A DNA stretch of 64,000 nucleotides from Miltoncostaea sp963823515 (lineage in GTDB: Bacteria > Actinomycetota > Thermoleophilia > Miltoncostaeales > Miltoncostaeaceae). The translations under genes and the position numbers were made by a program. Below the pieces are notes generated by a model. That model made no database searches. It saw nothing but the letters and a program-made list of their open reading frames with translations, and was not told the origin of the DNA. The DNA lies in NCBI GenBank assembly GCA_963823515.1, contig CAWGMB010000005.1, positions 1 to 64,000 on the forward strand, given 5' to 3'. The first letter of the stretch is position 1. Each line of letters starts with the position of its first letter. Shown here piece after piece: positions 50,691 through 58,555 of the stretch.

Positions 50691-52130
50691 ATGACCATCG
50701 CGGGCGGGAGGCGTGCTGCGATCGCGACCCGGGTCCTGCGGGGCCTCAGGCGACTCGAGGTCGCCTCGCGCCCCATGGAGCCCGACCGGGAGGCGGCGCT
50801 GGCCCGCCGCTGGGCGGAGCTGCCCACCGCCGTGCGCACGCCGGGCCAGATGCTGGGCCGGCGCATCGCGGGCTGCGAGGGGACCAACGCCGTCTTCCCA
50901 CGCTGCGACCTCGCCTGCTCGCCCTGCTACCACTCGCGCGACGCGAACCGGGTGCCGGTCGATGGCGTGCACACGGTCCGCGAGGTGCGCGCGCAGATGT
51001 CGCTGCTGCGCGAGGTGCGCGGGCCCGGCCAGCCGGCCCAGCTGATCGGCGGCGAGGTGACCCTGCTGCCCCCCGACGATCACGCCGCCGCCCTCCAGGC
51101 GATGAGCGACGCCGGGCGCAAGCCGATGTCGATGACGCACGGCGACTTCGACTACGACCACCTCGAGGCGCTCGCCCTCGACCCGCGCACCGGGCGCCCG
51201 CGCTTTCGCCACCTGAGCTTCGCGGGGCACTTCGACTCGACGATGCTCGGCCGGCGCGGCGCGGAGCGCCCGGCCGGCGAGGCCGAGCTCGACCCCTTCC
51301 GCGCCCGGTTCTGCGCGATGTTCGCGCGCCTTCGCGCCGAGCACGGGATCACGAGCTTCCTCGCCCACAACATGACCGTGACCCCGGGCAACCTCGACGA
51401 GGTCGCCGGAGTGGTCGCCCGCAATCGCGACGCCGGCTTCCGGCTGTTCAGCTTCCAGCCCGCGGCCTACGTGGGCAACGCCGCGCGCTGGGGCGAGGGC
51501 TACCGCGCCGTCGATCCCGACGACGTGTGGAGGCGAGTCGAGGAGGGAGCCGGCGCGCGGCTGCACCACCGGCTCATCCAGTACGGCGATCCGCGGTGCA
51601 ACCGCACGGCCTACGGGGGATTCTGCGGCGCGCGCCGCTGGCCGCTGCTCGACGACGACGACCCGCGCGACGCGCGCGCCCTCGCCGCGTTCCTGAGCGC
51701 CTACGGCGGCATGGACTTCGGCGCGCCGGCGCACCTGCTCGCGGCCCGGCTCGTGCGCGGCGCGCTGGGGCACCCGGCGGTCGTCGCGGCGTGCGCGGGC
51801 GCCGGAGCGCGGATCGTCCGCCGCATGGGAGGCGCCGCGGCCGCCCTGCGTCGCCCTCCCCGGCTGGTCACCTTCGTGATGCACAGCTTCATGGACGCGT
51901 CGCTCGTGATCCCCGCCTGGGAGGCGCTCGAGCGGGGGGAGGTGAGCGACGATCCCGATGTGGCGGCGGCCCAGGAGAGGCTCTCGGCCTGCTCCTATGC
52001 GATGGCCCATCCGCGAGAGGGGCGGATCGTCCCGGCCTGCGCGCAGCACGCCGTGTTCGATCCCGGCGAGAACCGCCACCTCGTCGAGTTGCTGCGTCAG
52101 CCGGGCGGAGGCGCCGGGCCCGGGGGGTGA
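50691..52130 (+). CDS. Radical SAM protein, unknown reaction
   Basis: 479 residues. The 4Fe-4S site is Cys72-x3-Cys76-x2-Cys79 in 'PRCDLACSPCYHS', preceded by 'GCEGTNAVF'. 'QLIGGEVTLLPPDDH' matches the GGEPTL-type SAM motif; 'FLAHNMTVTPGNLDEV' and 'GFRLFSFQPAAYVGNAARWGEGY' lie on later strands. The C-terminal ~180 residues carry extra Cys (for example 'DPRCNRTAYGGFCGAR') that could bind an auxiliary cluster. GGAGG precedes the ATG. It overlaps the convergent flavoprotein gene by 34 bases. Confidence 0.85.
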   Translation: MTIAGGRRAAIATRVLRGLRRLEVASRPMEPDREAALARRWAELPTAVRTPGQMLGRRIAGCEGTNAVFPRCDLACSPCYHSRDANRVPVDGVHTVREVRAQMSLLREVRGPGQPAQLIGGEVTLLPPDDHAAALQAMSDAGRKPMSMTHGDFDYDHLEALALDPRTGRPRFRHLSFAGHFDSTMLGRRGAERPAGEAELDPFRARFCAMFARLRAEHGITSFLAHNMTVTPGNLDEVAGVVARNRDAGFRLFSFQPAAYVGNAARWGEGYRAVDPDDVWRRVEEGAGARLHHRLIQYGDPRCNRTAYGGFCGARRWPLLDDDDPRDARALAAFLSAYGGMDFGAPAHLLAARLVRGALGHPAVVAACAGAGARIVRRMGGAAAALRRPPRLVTFVMHSFMDASLVIPAWEALERGEVSDDPDVAAAQERLSACSYAMAHPREGRIVPACAQHAVFDPGENRHLVELLRQPGGGAGPGG

Positions 52131-53548
52131 TCGGCGGCGTCCACCAGGGCGCGGCCGATCGGGAAGAGCTGGGAGGCCGCCTGCTGGACGCCCATGCTCA
52201 TCGCCGGGTAGGCGTGGATGGCCTGGGCGAGCCGCCCGGCGAAGGCGCGCGAGCGCATCGCCAGGACGACCTCGTGGATCATCTCGCCCGCGCGCGGGCC
52301 GACGATGTGGGCGCCGACGACCTCCCCTCCGCCGAGGCGCCCGACGAGCCTCCTGCGGGCGACGATCAGCTTCACGAAGCCCTCGGTGCTGCCAAGGATC
52401 CGGGCCCTGTCGACGCGGCTCATCGGAAAGCGGGCGACCTCCACGCCGCGGCGCGTCGCCCGCGCCCGCTCCTCTCCGAGGCCGACCCGGGCGATCTCCG
52501 GATCGAGGAAGGTGACCCAGGGGACGACGCGGTGGTCGGCCCTGCGCCGCCCGCCCGCCGCGTTCTCGCCGGCCACCCTGCCCTCGTGGCCGGCGACGTG
52601 GGTGAACAGATGACCTCCGGTCACATCGCCGGCGGCGTAGACGTGGGCGACCGAGGTGCGCATCCGCGCGTCCACCACCACGCCGCTCGCGCCCGCCTCC
52701 ACCCCGAGCCGCTCGAGCCCCATGCCCCCCACGCGGGGGCGGCGGCCGGTCGCGACGAGGACCGCGTCCGCGCGCACCGCCCCCTCTCCTCCGTGGCCGG
52801 CGTGGCGGACGAGCGCCCCGTCGCCGTCGCGGACGATCGCGCTCGCGCGCGTCCGGAGCCGGACATCGAGGCCCTCGGCAGCCAGGCGCGTGGCGACGAG
52901 CGCGCTGATCTCGGGCTCCTCCTTGGCCAGGAGCCGATCACCGCCCTGAAGCACCGTCACGGCGCTGCCGAGGCGCGCGAAGGCCTGGCCGAGCTCGAGG
53001 CCGATCGGTCCGCCACCGAGCACGACCAGCCGGTGCGGGAGTGCGGTGAGGGAGAAGACCGTCTCGTTGGTGAGGTGCGGCACGGCCTCCAGCCCGATCC
53101 CGGACGGTATGAGCGGATCGCTGCCGGTCGCGATCACGACCGCCTCGAAGCGGTGCTCGTCGTCGCCGACGACGGCGGAGTGGGGGCCCGTGAAGGCGAG
53201 GGATCCGTGCCGGACGGCGATGCCCTCCCGCGTGAAGGAGGAGTCGGCCTCGTCGCGGGCGATGTCGGCGACGACGGCGTCCTTGCGGGCCATGAGCGCG
53301 GCGAAGTCCATGCGCAGCCCGTCGGCACGGATGCCCCAGCCCTCGCCGTGACGGGCCGCCCAGTAGAGGTTCGCGCCCTCGATCAGCACCTTGCTCGGTA
53401 CGCAGCCCACGTAGGCGCACTCGCCCCCGAGGGCGGGGTCGCGCTCCACCAGGAGGGTCCGCGCGCCCCGCGTCGCCGCGGCGCGGGCGGCCGTCATCCC
53501 GGCGGTCCCGCCGCCGACGACCAGCACATCCCAGTGCGCGCCGCTCAT
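52097..53548 (-). CDS. MerA/Lpd-like FAD-dependent disulfide reductase (2)
   Basis: 483 residues. FAD motif 'LVVGGGTAGMTAARA', redox Cys44/Cys49 in 'GGECAYVGCVPSK', NAD(P) motif 'VLGGGPIGLELGQAF', and a dimer domain with 'HAYPAMSMGVQQAAS'. The final catalytic His of lipoamide dehydrogenase is in the 'IHAYP' segment. Paralogue of the protein at 37-38.4 kb. Its ATG overlaps the methyltransferase stop, making a two-gene operon. Confidence 0.87.
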   Translation of the reverse strand: MSGAHWDVLVVGGGTAGMTAARAAATRGARTLLVERDPALGGECAYVGCVPSKVLIEGANLYWAARHGEGWGIRADGLRMDFAALMARKDAVVADIARDEADSSFTREGIAVRHGSLAFTGPHSAVVGDDEHRFEAVVIATGSDPLIPSGIGLEAVPHLTNETVFSLTALPHRLVVLGGGPIGLELGQAFARLGSAVTVLQGGDRLLAKEEPEISALVATRLAAEGLDVRLRTRASAIVRDGDGALVRHAGHGGEGAVRADAVLVATGRRPRVGGMGLERLGVEAGASGVVVDARMRTSVAHVYAAGDVTGGHLFTHVAGHEGRVAGENAAGGRRRADHRVVPWVTFLDPEIARVGLGEERARATRRGVEVARFPMSRVDRARILGSTEGFVKLIVARRRLVGRLGGGEVVGAHIVGPRAGEMIHEVVLAMRSRAFAGRLAQAIHAYPAMSMGVQQAASQLFPIGRALVDAADHPPGPAPPPG

Positions 53549-54243
53549 CCGGCGCCGCCCGCCCGGCCCGATCCTTCGGGGGTCGCCGGCCGGGCGGCGA
53601 CGATCTGGCTCCAATACACGCCGCGCAGCCTGCGCGATTCGGTCACCTCGAAGCCCGCCGCCTCGACCGGGCCCACGGCATCGTCCATCGGGCCGTGGCC
53701 GAGAACGCCCCGGGGCGCGATCCGGCGCATGATCCTCCACGTCGAGCGGTAGACGCCGGACCCGCGCCCCCGCGGTACCCCGTGGACGACCACCACCAGC
53801 CGACCGCCGGGCCGGAGCAGGCGGCGCGCCTCGTGGAGGATCGGGGCCCGCTGGCCGGGGTCCAGCAGGTGGAGCAGGTAACCGATGGAGACGACGTCCG
53901 CGCAGTCGTCGGGCAGGGGGACGGCGCGCACGTCCGCCACGAGGAAGCGTGGCGGCACGCCGGCGGCCCCCAGCCGGCGGTGCGCCCGCTCCAGCATGCG
54001 CGGCGCGGCGTCCACGAGCGTGAGCGCCGACAGGGATCGGCACCGCCCCACGATGGCCTGCGCCAGCGCCCCGGTTCCGGCCGCGAGGTCGACCACGCGT
54101 GCGCCGGGCAGCGGCTCCGCCATCTCGGCCGCCGCGCGCAGCGCCCGGCGCTCCAGCGGCACCTGGAGGTCGTAGCCGCGGGCCCGGCGGTCGAAGAACG
54201 CCACGATCCGATCGGGCGGGACGCCCGGCTCGCCGGCCGTCAT
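53545..54243 (-). CDS. SAM-dependent methyltransferase (UbiE/MenG-like)
   Basis: 232 residues from the ATG at 54243. It starts 'IVAFFDRRARGYDLQVPLERRAL', as in UbiE-type enzymes. Motif I is 'VVDLAAGTGALAQAI', post-I 'LVDAAPRML', motif II 'CADVVSIGYLLHLL' and motif III 'LRPGGRLVVVV'. The acceptor could be a quinone-like ring or another small molecule. Coupled by ATGA to the flavoprotein downstream. Confidence 0.85.
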   Translation of the reverse strand: MTAGEPGVPPDRIVAFFDRRARGYDLQVPLERRALRAAAEMAEPLPGARVVDLAAGTGALAQAIVGRCRSLSALTLVDAAPRMLERAHRRLGAAGVPPRFLVADVRAVPLPDDCADVVSIGYLLHLLDPGQRAPILHEARRLLRPGGRLVVVVHGVPRGRGSGVYRSTWRIMRRIAPRGVLGHGPMDDAVGPVEAAGFEVTESRRLRGVYWSQIVAARPATPEGSGRAGGAG

Positions 54244-54607
54244 GTCCAGTCGTCCATCCCGGTCAGCGGTGGCCCCTCTCTCTCGCCTGGCCGGACCCGG
54301 GCCGTCGGTCCAGGGACGGTATGCGCCGCCCATGACCGAATCAATCCGGAGCGCCACCGCGGGTACGCGTGCGGACGCGGAGCCCGCGCCGTGAACCCAC
54401 CTGCGGCCGACGGGGATCGGCAGGCGGATACTGCCCGCATCCCTCCCCGCGCAATCGCTCGTGCGCCCTTGCCCCTCGTCGCCGGGGGCTGGCCGTGCCG
54501 GCCGCTCACCAGGTCCGACGCGGTGCGTGAGCGGGGGAGGGGGACGCTGCTTCCTCGTCCCGAGGGCGCCTCACCCGTCTCGGGAGACCTCGGCCGCAGG
54601 GGGCCGC
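54244..54607. other. Intergenic region without recognised gene
   Basis: 364 bases between the methyltransferase start and the end of the flippase-like gene. Frames through it have no family resemblance. It must contain the promoter for the methyltransferase-flavoprotein pair and the 3' end signal of the flippase-like transcript; I see no clean hairpin. Confidence 0.4.
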
Positions 54608-55564
54608 TCAGGTCGCGGTCGCGAGCGCCGGTTCCCGAGGGGTGCTCCGGATCTCCCGGATGACGCGCAGCGGGTTGCCGTGCGTCGCCAGCGCGGCGGA
54701 TCCCGCGACGAAGTCCAGCAGGGCGATCGCCGCCTGCATGCCGATGGCGAAGGTGAGGATCGCGGACCCGGTCGCGACCCCTGCGAGCAACAGGACCATC
54801 AGCCCCTGCTGCGCCCCCGCCCCGTTCGGCCCGACCGGCACCATCCCGGAGAGCGCCTGGGCGATCATCACCAGCAGCACGGTGCGCGGGCTGCAATCCA
54901 GGCCGAACGCCGCGAGGAAGGCGCCGATGCTCGAGACCCGCAGCACCCACACCAGGCCGGCTCCGAGCACCACGTGGCCGAGGGCGCGCCCGTGACCGAG
55001 GATGGCGAGGCCCTGACGGAACCGCAGGGCCGCGTCGGCGAGCCGCCCGCGGCGGCGTCGCGCCAGGACGGCGGCCGCCACCAGCGCGGCGGACGCCCCG
55101 AGGACCGCGACCAGGATCCCTCCCGGTACGCGGGAGGCGGCGAGCGGCGCGAGGCCGAGGGTGTCCTGCGGGCTCGGTACCACGCCCATGCCCACGGCCA
55201 CCGCGAGCACGCCGAGCGTCGAGAGCGTCCCGATCAGCGACTCCACGACCATCGTCGCCGTCAGCGTCTCGTAGGTCGCCTCCGGCAGGCGGCGCTTCAT
55301 CAGCACCGCGCGCGCGAGCAGGCCCGCCTTCGCGGGCACCACCGCGTTGATCCCCACCCCGGCGGCGTACGCGGCGATCGTGTCCCGCCGCCGGATGTGC
55401 GCGCCGGGGTAGGCCTCCCGAAGGATGCGGCCCCAGACCTGGCTCATCGCCGTCATCTTCAGGAACTGGAGAGCGAGGCCGAGTGCGAGCAGCGGCAGGC
55501 TCACCTCGGCCAGCCGGCCGAGGAGGGGACCGATCGCCCCGAGGGGGCTGGTGAGCTCGAACAC
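54608..55564 (-). CDS. Flippase-like membrane protein (LPG synthase TM region family), second copy
   Basis: 318 residues, about eight helices. Family segments 'GVGINAVVPAKAGLLARAVLMKRRL' and 'ALSGMVPVGPNGAGAQQGLMVLLL' match the same AglD/MprF transmembrane family as the gene at 6.5-7.6 kb. A CTCATC direct-repeat site lies 67 bases upstream. A lipid-flipping role is inferred only from family. Confidence 0.85.
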   Translation of the reverse strand: MFELTSPLGAIGPLLGRLAEVSLPLLALGLALQFLKMTAMSQVWGRILREAYPGAHIRRRDTIAAYAAGVGINAVVPAKAGLLARAVLMKRRLPEATYETLTATMVVESLIGTLSTLGVLAVAVGMGVVPSPQDTLGLAPLAASRVPGGILVAVLGASAALVAAAVLARRRRGRLADAALRFRQGLAILGHGRALGHVVLGAGLVWVLRVSSIGAFLAAFGLDCSPRTVLLVMIAQALSGMVPVGPNGAGAQQGLMVLLLAGVATGSAILTFAIGMQAAIALLDFVAGSAALATHGNPLRVIREIRSTPREPALATAT

Positions 55565-55630
55565 GTCGCGCCTTCCGGTGGATCGCCCTCCGAGGCACCG
55601 GACCCCGGCACTCCGAGGCTAGGCGGACCT

Positions 55631-55647
55631 CATGTGAGGACGATGAG
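55631..55647 (-). promoter_or_regulatory. CTCATC direct-repeat-like site before the flippase-like gene
   Basis: On the minus strand CTCATC-GTCCT-CACATG. The first half-site and spacer are identical to the site before the PAP2 gene (34579); the second half-site is degenerate (4 of 6). Confidence 0.35.
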
Positions 55648-55840
55648 ACCCCCATCCCATCGTCCTCGGAGGGCGCGGGGCTGAGGCCCGCGGCACGTCG
55701 GGGCGCGGTGCCGATGGCCCGCGAGCGGCTGCTCGCCCTCCGCAAGAGCCGGAGGTGACGTCATACTGGGACGGGCTGCGGCGGAGCCTCTCGCTCGGGA
55801 CGACCGTCGGCTTCGCGGGGCGAGGGCCCTCGGTGGCGCG

Positions 55841-55990
55841 ATGACGACGGCCGCGATCGCGTCCCTGTTCGTGCGAGAGGACGAAGCACCGGATGAGCAG
55901 CTCGATCGCGAGTTCCAGGAGGAGATGCGCCGTGAGCTCGCGCGCCTGCGCCGCGAGGTGGGTGAGTTGAGACGGGAGTCGTGTTCGTGA
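55841..55990 (+). CDS. 49-residue acidic coiled-coil-like protein
   Basis: Starts 'MTTAAIASLFVREDEAPDE' and continues as one charged helix 'EFQEEMRRELARLRREVGEL', ending 'ESCS'. Its TGA overlaps the GTG of the next gene, a translationally coupled layout, and the codon use is coding-like. Probably a small partner of the membrane protein downstream. Confidence 0.55.
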   Translation: MTTAAIASLFVREDEAPDEQLDREFQEEMRRELARLRREVGELRRESCS

Positions 55991-56685
55991 GCGACGAGGC
56001 CGTGCGGGAGGCCGAGCGGGAGGCGAGGCTCGAGGCCGCGCCCTTCGCCACCGTCGTCGCGCTCGCCTTCATCGCCCTGGCGCTGGTGAGCCTGCGCGCC
56101 GATTGGGTGCTGTTCGACGGTGTCGGGGGATGGTTGTGGCTGGCGGCCGCCGCCCCCTTCGCGCTGCTCGCGCTGACGCTGATCACGGGTCTCGGGCGCG
56201 TCATCGAGGATCGTGATCGGCGGCGCACGCTCGTCCAGGCGCTGCTCGGCGTGGTGGTCGCGTGCAGCCTGATCGAGACGGCGCTGCTGGTCGCGTCCCT
56301 GGTCTCATCGTCGCCGCTCGGCATCAGCGGACCGCAGCTTCTCCAGAGCGCCGCGACCCTCTGGCTCTCGAACGTGGTCGCGTTCGGGCTGGCGTTCTGG
56401 GAGCTGGACTGCGGTGGCCCGGTGCGCAGGGCGATGTCGGACCTGCGGCGCACGCCGGACTTCCAGTTCCCCCAGGACGAGAACCCCGGGCTCGCGCGGC
56501 CGGGATGGACGCCGCACCTCGTCGACTACCTCTACCTGGCGACCACGAACTCGATCGCCTTCAGCCCCACCGACGCGATGCCGCTCACCCGTCCGGCGAA
56601 GGCGCTCATGGCGCTGGAGTCGGTCGTGTCGGTCGTTGCGCTGCTGCTGGTCGCGGCCCGCGCGGTGAACATCCTCCAGGCGTAG
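55987..56685 (+). CDS. Conserved membrane protein, unknown
   Basis: 232 residues from the GTG at 55987 (another GTG two codons earlier is possible). About five helices. A conserved stretch 'HLVDYLYLATTNSIAFSPTD' then 'AMPLTRPAKALMALESVVS' resembles the pore and last helix arrangement of two-helix channel-like proteins, but the TVGYG selectivity motif is absent. Function unknown. Confidence 0.75.
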   Translation: MSDEAVREAEREARLEAAPFATVVALAFIALALVSLRADWVLFDGVGGWLWLAAAAPFALLALTLITGLGRVIEDRDRRRTLVQALLGVVVACSLIETALLVASLVSSSPLGISGPQLLQSAATLWLSNVVAFGLAFWELDCGGPVRRAMSDLRRTPDFQFPQDENPGLARPGWTPHLVDYLYLATTNSIAFSPTDAMPLTRPAKALMALESVVSVVALLLVAARAVNILQA

Positions 56686-56714
56686 GGCCGCCCTTACGCG
56701 TGGAGCGCGGGCCC

Positions 56715-57122
56715 TCAGGGGCCCTCCGCGGAGCTTCCGATCCTGAGCTGGACTGCCACCGCCAGCAGATAGCCGGCCGTCGCGGTGAAGCCGCTGGCCG
56801 GCCACGCGATCCACGAATGGAACAGGCGGGTGATGATCGCGGCCCCGCCGACGGCGGCTGCGACGCTCAGGAGATGGAGGGCCTGCCAGAGCCGGAAGCT
56901 CCGCGGATGCGGCGCGCCCACGCGGGGCTGGCCGCGGTTCGCCACGAAACCCACGACCGCGAAAGCGGCGATCGCGCCCAGGACGAAGGCCAGGGCACCG
57001 GTCTCGGTCGGGATCCCCCGGTGGTGAAGCACCACGGCGCTCGTCGCCCAGATGGTGAGGGTGTAGCCGTAGCTGGTGGCGCTCGAGGCGATGACCCAGC
57101 GCAAGGTGGCGGCGAACGTCAC
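56715..57122 (-). CDS. Four-helix membrane protein, unknown
   Basis: 135 residues from a GTG. Helices near 8-30, 42-62, 78-100 and 105-127, with 'SATSYGYTLTIWATSAVVLHHRG' at the start. No motif that I recognise. It is convergent with the previous gene and lies downstream of the erythromycin-esterase-like unit on the other side. Confidence 0.6.
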   Translation of the reverse strand: MTFAATLRWVIASSATSYGYTLTIWATSAVVLHHRGIPTETGALAFVLGAIAAFAVVGFVANRGQPRVGAPHPRSFRLWQALHLLSVAAAVGGAAIITRLFHSWIAWPASGFTATAGYLLAVAVQLRIGSSAEGP

Positions 57123-57191
57123 CGCTCAATACTGGCGCACGCCCGGAGCCGGCGGGCTCGGGGGCTGCACGCCGACTTCCGAATCAGATGG

Positions 57192-58553
57192 CTAGAGGGC
57201 CGTCGGATAGGTCTCGGGCGGCTCGTCGAGCGCCCAGCGCTGGCCGCGCTCGAGCGGCTCCACGGCCCGCGTGGAGTCGATGTGCACCACGGCGTCGAAC
57301 TGGCCGGCGATGTCGGCCGCGAACCAGTGGCTCTGGCGCTCGGTCTCGGGGCGGTAGATCACCCCGATCGCCCGCTCCAGGCGGGGCTGGCGGAGCGCCT
57401 GGCCGCTGCGTCCGCCCCCGAGCGGGCACATCAGGAACGCGGGGATGCCCACCTGGTGGAAGAGGGCCTCGTAGCTCTCGCCGAGGGCCGGCACGATCCT
57501 CATGCGCTCGGCGGGCGCACCCCACGACGGTGCGGCGGTGACCGAGCCGGAGTGCGTGGTGAAGCCGACCGACACGACGTCGCGCGGGTGGCGCTCGCGC
57601 ATCAGCTGCCCGAGGTTGAGCTCGCCGCGCTGGGCCATCTGCGTCGCGCGTGCGTCGCCGACGTGCGAGTTGTGCTCCCACACGACCACGCGGCCCGCCC
57701 CGTCGTGGCGGTCCATGTGCGCCACGAGCTGGTCGAGCGTGTCGGCCATGTGCCGGTCGCGCAGGTTCCAGGAGGCGGCCGCGTCGCCGAACATGGTCCG
57801 GTAGTACTCCTCGGCGTCGGCGACCAGGGCGGCGTTCTGCTCGGCGAAGAAGTACTCGTCCTCGGCGGGTGTCCCGTCGGAGCGCAGGAAGTCGGCGGCG
57901 TGGCGGCGCAGCTCGACCAGCTCGCGCAGGACGTGGCGCCGGCACGACTCGCTCGCGCCCAGCAGGACGGCCCGGCCGTACTGGGAGCTCTCGCCCGCGA
58001 AGGGCTGCAGGCACTCGTAGCGCCGTCGCGCGCGCTCCGCCGCCGCCGGGTCGTTGGCCTCGAGATAGGTGACGACGGCCTCCATCGAGGCGTGAAGGCT
58101 GTAGAGGTCGAGTCCGTAGAAGCCGACCGCCGCGTCCGCGGCGGCGAGGCCGTCGTTGTGCGCGCGCAGCCATCCGACGAAGTCGAGCACGTCGGCGTTG
58201 CGCCACATCCAGGTGGGGAAGCGCCGGAAGCCGCGCAGCGCCTTCTCGGCGCCGTGGTCGTCGCCCGTCCCCCGCACGAAGCGGTTGACCCGGTAGGCGT
58301 CGGGCCAGTCGCCCTCCACGGCGACGGCCGCGAAGCCGCGCTCGCGGATGAGTCGCTTCGTGATGCGCGCCCGCTCGCGGTAGAACTCGTGCGTGCCGTG
58401 GCTGGCCTCGCCCAGCAGCACGATGCGCGCGTCGCCCACCAGATCGAGGAGGGCGTCGTAGTCGCCCGCGCCGCCGCTCAGCGGCCGCGCGTCGCCACGG
58501 ACCGCCGAGACGGCCTCGAAGCCGGCGGGAAGCGTCCGCAGTGGGGTCGCCAC
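57192..58553 (-). CDS. Erythromycin-esterase-family protein
   Basis: 453 residues from the GTG at 58553. Ere motifs: 'IVLLGEASHGTHEFYRERARITKRLI' (catalytic GExxHG), 'VAVEGDWPDAYRVNRFVRG', 'VVVWEHNSHVGDARATQMA' and 'VVSVGFTTHSGSV'. The enzyme family hydrolyses macrolide lactones in resistance settings, but many members are chromosomal with unknown substrates. It follows the fusion gene by three bases and is probably co-transcribed. Confidence 0.88.
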   Translation of the reverse strand: MATPLRTLPAGFEAVSAVRGDARPLSGGAGDYDALLDLVGDARIVLLGEASHGTHEFYRERARITKRLIRERGFAAVAVEGDWPDAYRVNRFVRGTGDDHGAEKALRGFRRFPTWMWRNADVLDFVGWLRAHNDGLAAADAAVGFYGLDLYSLHASMEAVVTYLEANDPAAAERARRRYECLQPFAGESSQYGRAVLLGASESCRRHVLRELVELRRHAADFLRSDGTPAEDEYFFAEQNAALVADAEEYYRTMFGDAAASWNLRDRHMADTLDQLVAHMDRHDGAGRVVVWEHNSHVGDARATQMAQRGELNLGQLMRERHPRDVVSVGFTTHSGSVTAAPSWGAPAERMRIVPALGESYEALFHQVGIPAFLMCPLGGGRSGQALRQPRLERAIGVIYRPETERQSHWFAADIAGQFDAVVHIDSTRAVEPLERGQRWALDEPPETYPTAL

Positions 58554-58555
58554 GC

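Noticed and set aside
48354..53752. Very long antisense frames (for example 50573-53752, plus) with Arg/Gly/Ala-rich products
   Set aside because: They lie opposite or across well-supported genes and have no family resemblance; typical of high-GC DNA.
50691..54243. Arsenosugar biosynthesis (ArsS/ArsM-like radical SAM plus methyltransferase)
   Set aside because: The radical SAM protein lacks the ArsS opening (CNLxCxHC with an early His-rich stretch) and the methyltransferase lacks the conserved ArsM cysteines.
55987..56685. Potassium channel
   Set aside because: A channel-like helix arrangement is suggested, but the TVGYG selectivity filter is missing.
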